DNA of 64,000 nucleotides. Origin: Nemertoderma westbladi. Taxonomy: Eukaryota; Xenacoelomorpha; Nemertodermatida; Nemertodermatidae. The DNA lies in the NCBI GenBank assembly GCA_032718475.1, contig JAUCBJ010006511.1:1-64000 (forward strand), given 5' to 3'. This document shows positions 63,246 through 64,000 of this stretch, in pieces. Both the position numbers and the translations under genes were made by a program. Under the pieces are notes generated by a model. The model did no database searches. It was not told the origin of the DNA and was given only the letters and a program-made list of their open reading frames with translations. How positions within the stretch are numbered: the stretch's first letter is position 1; each line of letters begins with the position of its first letter.

Positions 63246-63559
63246 TTTTTAAAGCAAAGAAATCCGTCACTAACAAGTCTGTCTAACATGATAAAATAAA
63301 ATAATTGGTCGGCATAAGATATAAGTAGTAGGATAAAATTAATGAAATAAAAAAGAAAAACTATAGGTTTTTATTACTGGGCGGTTAAAAGTTAAAAATA
63401 CGTTTATTATTTAATACTATTACAGGTCTTCTTACAGTCCAGCAGTAGCAGTCTGGTTCCCTTTCTTAATTTGACATTATTTTAATTATCTTAATTTTGT
63501 CACTAACTGATTAGTAATGGTCATTTTTCCATGATGTTATGTAGGAAACCAGACTTCTT
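63246..63559. other. AT-rich stretch
   Basis: No gene or recognised repeat. It may be interior of the old hAT-like copy. Confidence 0.3.
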
Positions 63560-63830
63560 AAATTTTTATTTAAATTGAAAATTCGTAAATCTGTAAATTA
63601 TGAAATTAACGGTCAGACGGTCCTACGAATTTACCGCAAAAGACCGCAAACGGTAACGGCAACGTTGAAGAGGTGAACGGTACTTTATTTTTTAAAATTC
63701 GGTACCGGGTAGACCTAAATAATTTTTATTTAATTTTTGAAAAACTCTGGCTCCTGTCTGCCTGCTCCGGCCAGCCGGCTCTGGCCAAATTGTCCAGACT
63801 CCTGCTCTGGCTCCGGGGCCTCCGGCAAAA
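63560..63830 (+). mobile_element. Right-end piece of the CTCCGG hAT-like family
   Basis: AAATTGAAAATTCGTAAATC and TTGAAAAACTCTGGCTCC match 10,590-10,770 in the same order, with a short insertion between. The terminal repeat TAGGGCTCGATCGG is not found at the end, so the border is decayed. The following 63,831-64,000 is AT-rich with nothing recognised. Confidence 0.65.
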
Positions 63831-64000
63831 GAAATCGATAGCATCAAATTTGTTAAAAAAAATTAATTTTAATTGAACTTTTTATTTCTTAGAAATTTTT
63901 TTTTTTTTTTAATTTAATTTTTTTTGAATGATATTGAAATTAGCTAATGTATAGCAGGTGAACCTGCATTGACTTACCTACAGCCTGACCGCTGACAGGA

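Overview
The window is nuclear DNA of a eukaryote, almost certainly a metazoan and probably a marine invertebrate. The reasons are: large AT-rich non-coding stretches; two genes with the C-terminal fibronectin-III domain typical of animal ATF7IP; animal-type LINEs, tRNA-derived SINEs and a BEL/Pao LTR element; and very frequent short palindromes such as ACCGGT and AGGCCT. No species can be named from the sequence. I see no operons, rRNA, functional tRNA genes or CRISPR arrays.

Layout. 0.8-2.8 kb (-): an intronless ATF7IP-like gene. 4.1-12 kb: a nest of mobile DNA holding a broken RTE-like LINE, a SINE, a 31-bp minisatellite, a hAT-type element, and a GC-rich methylmalonyl-CoA mutase C-terminal fragment that was split by a small TIR element. 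13.5-16.4 kb: an old 5' LTR plus leader of the BEL family, inserted in a LINE scrap. 16.8-18.2 kb: a TIR element with a SINE inside. 19.3-24 kb: an old LINE on the minus strand interrupted by a plus-strand RTE-like LINE with a 25-bp target duplication. 24-26.8 kb: MITE, SINEs, a fold-back element and a minisatellite. 27-29.8 kb (+): a second intronless ATF7IP-like gene with a 15-unit coding minisatellite. 30-37 kb: tandem repeats, a 208-bp near-perfect inverted repeat and a 1.5-kb 23-bp minisatellite.

37.5-51.4 kb: a complete, young BEL/Pao-type LTR element (13.9 kb, minus strand) with near-identical 1.15-kb LTRs and a 5-bp target duplication. It encodes Gag-protease but I find no reverse transcriptase or integrase. 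It carries an extra zinc-knuckle ORF downstream. 51.6-52.5 kb: a 77-bp minisatellite. 53.1-61.8 kb: one RTE-like and two CR1/L2-like LINEs in a row. 62.0-63.2 kb: the 3' end of a further LINE (-), into which a Merlin-like element with 9-bp target duplications has inserted. That element has a transposase N-terminal ORF followed by three tandem copies of a perfect histone-type 3' stem-loop.

How it fits together: only the two ATF7IP-like genes look like host genes. ATF7IP proteins stabilise the H3K9 methyltransferase SETDB1, which silences transposons, and here both copies sit inside dense transposon territory. The rest is a layered record of insertions, several dated relative to each other by exact target-site duplications.
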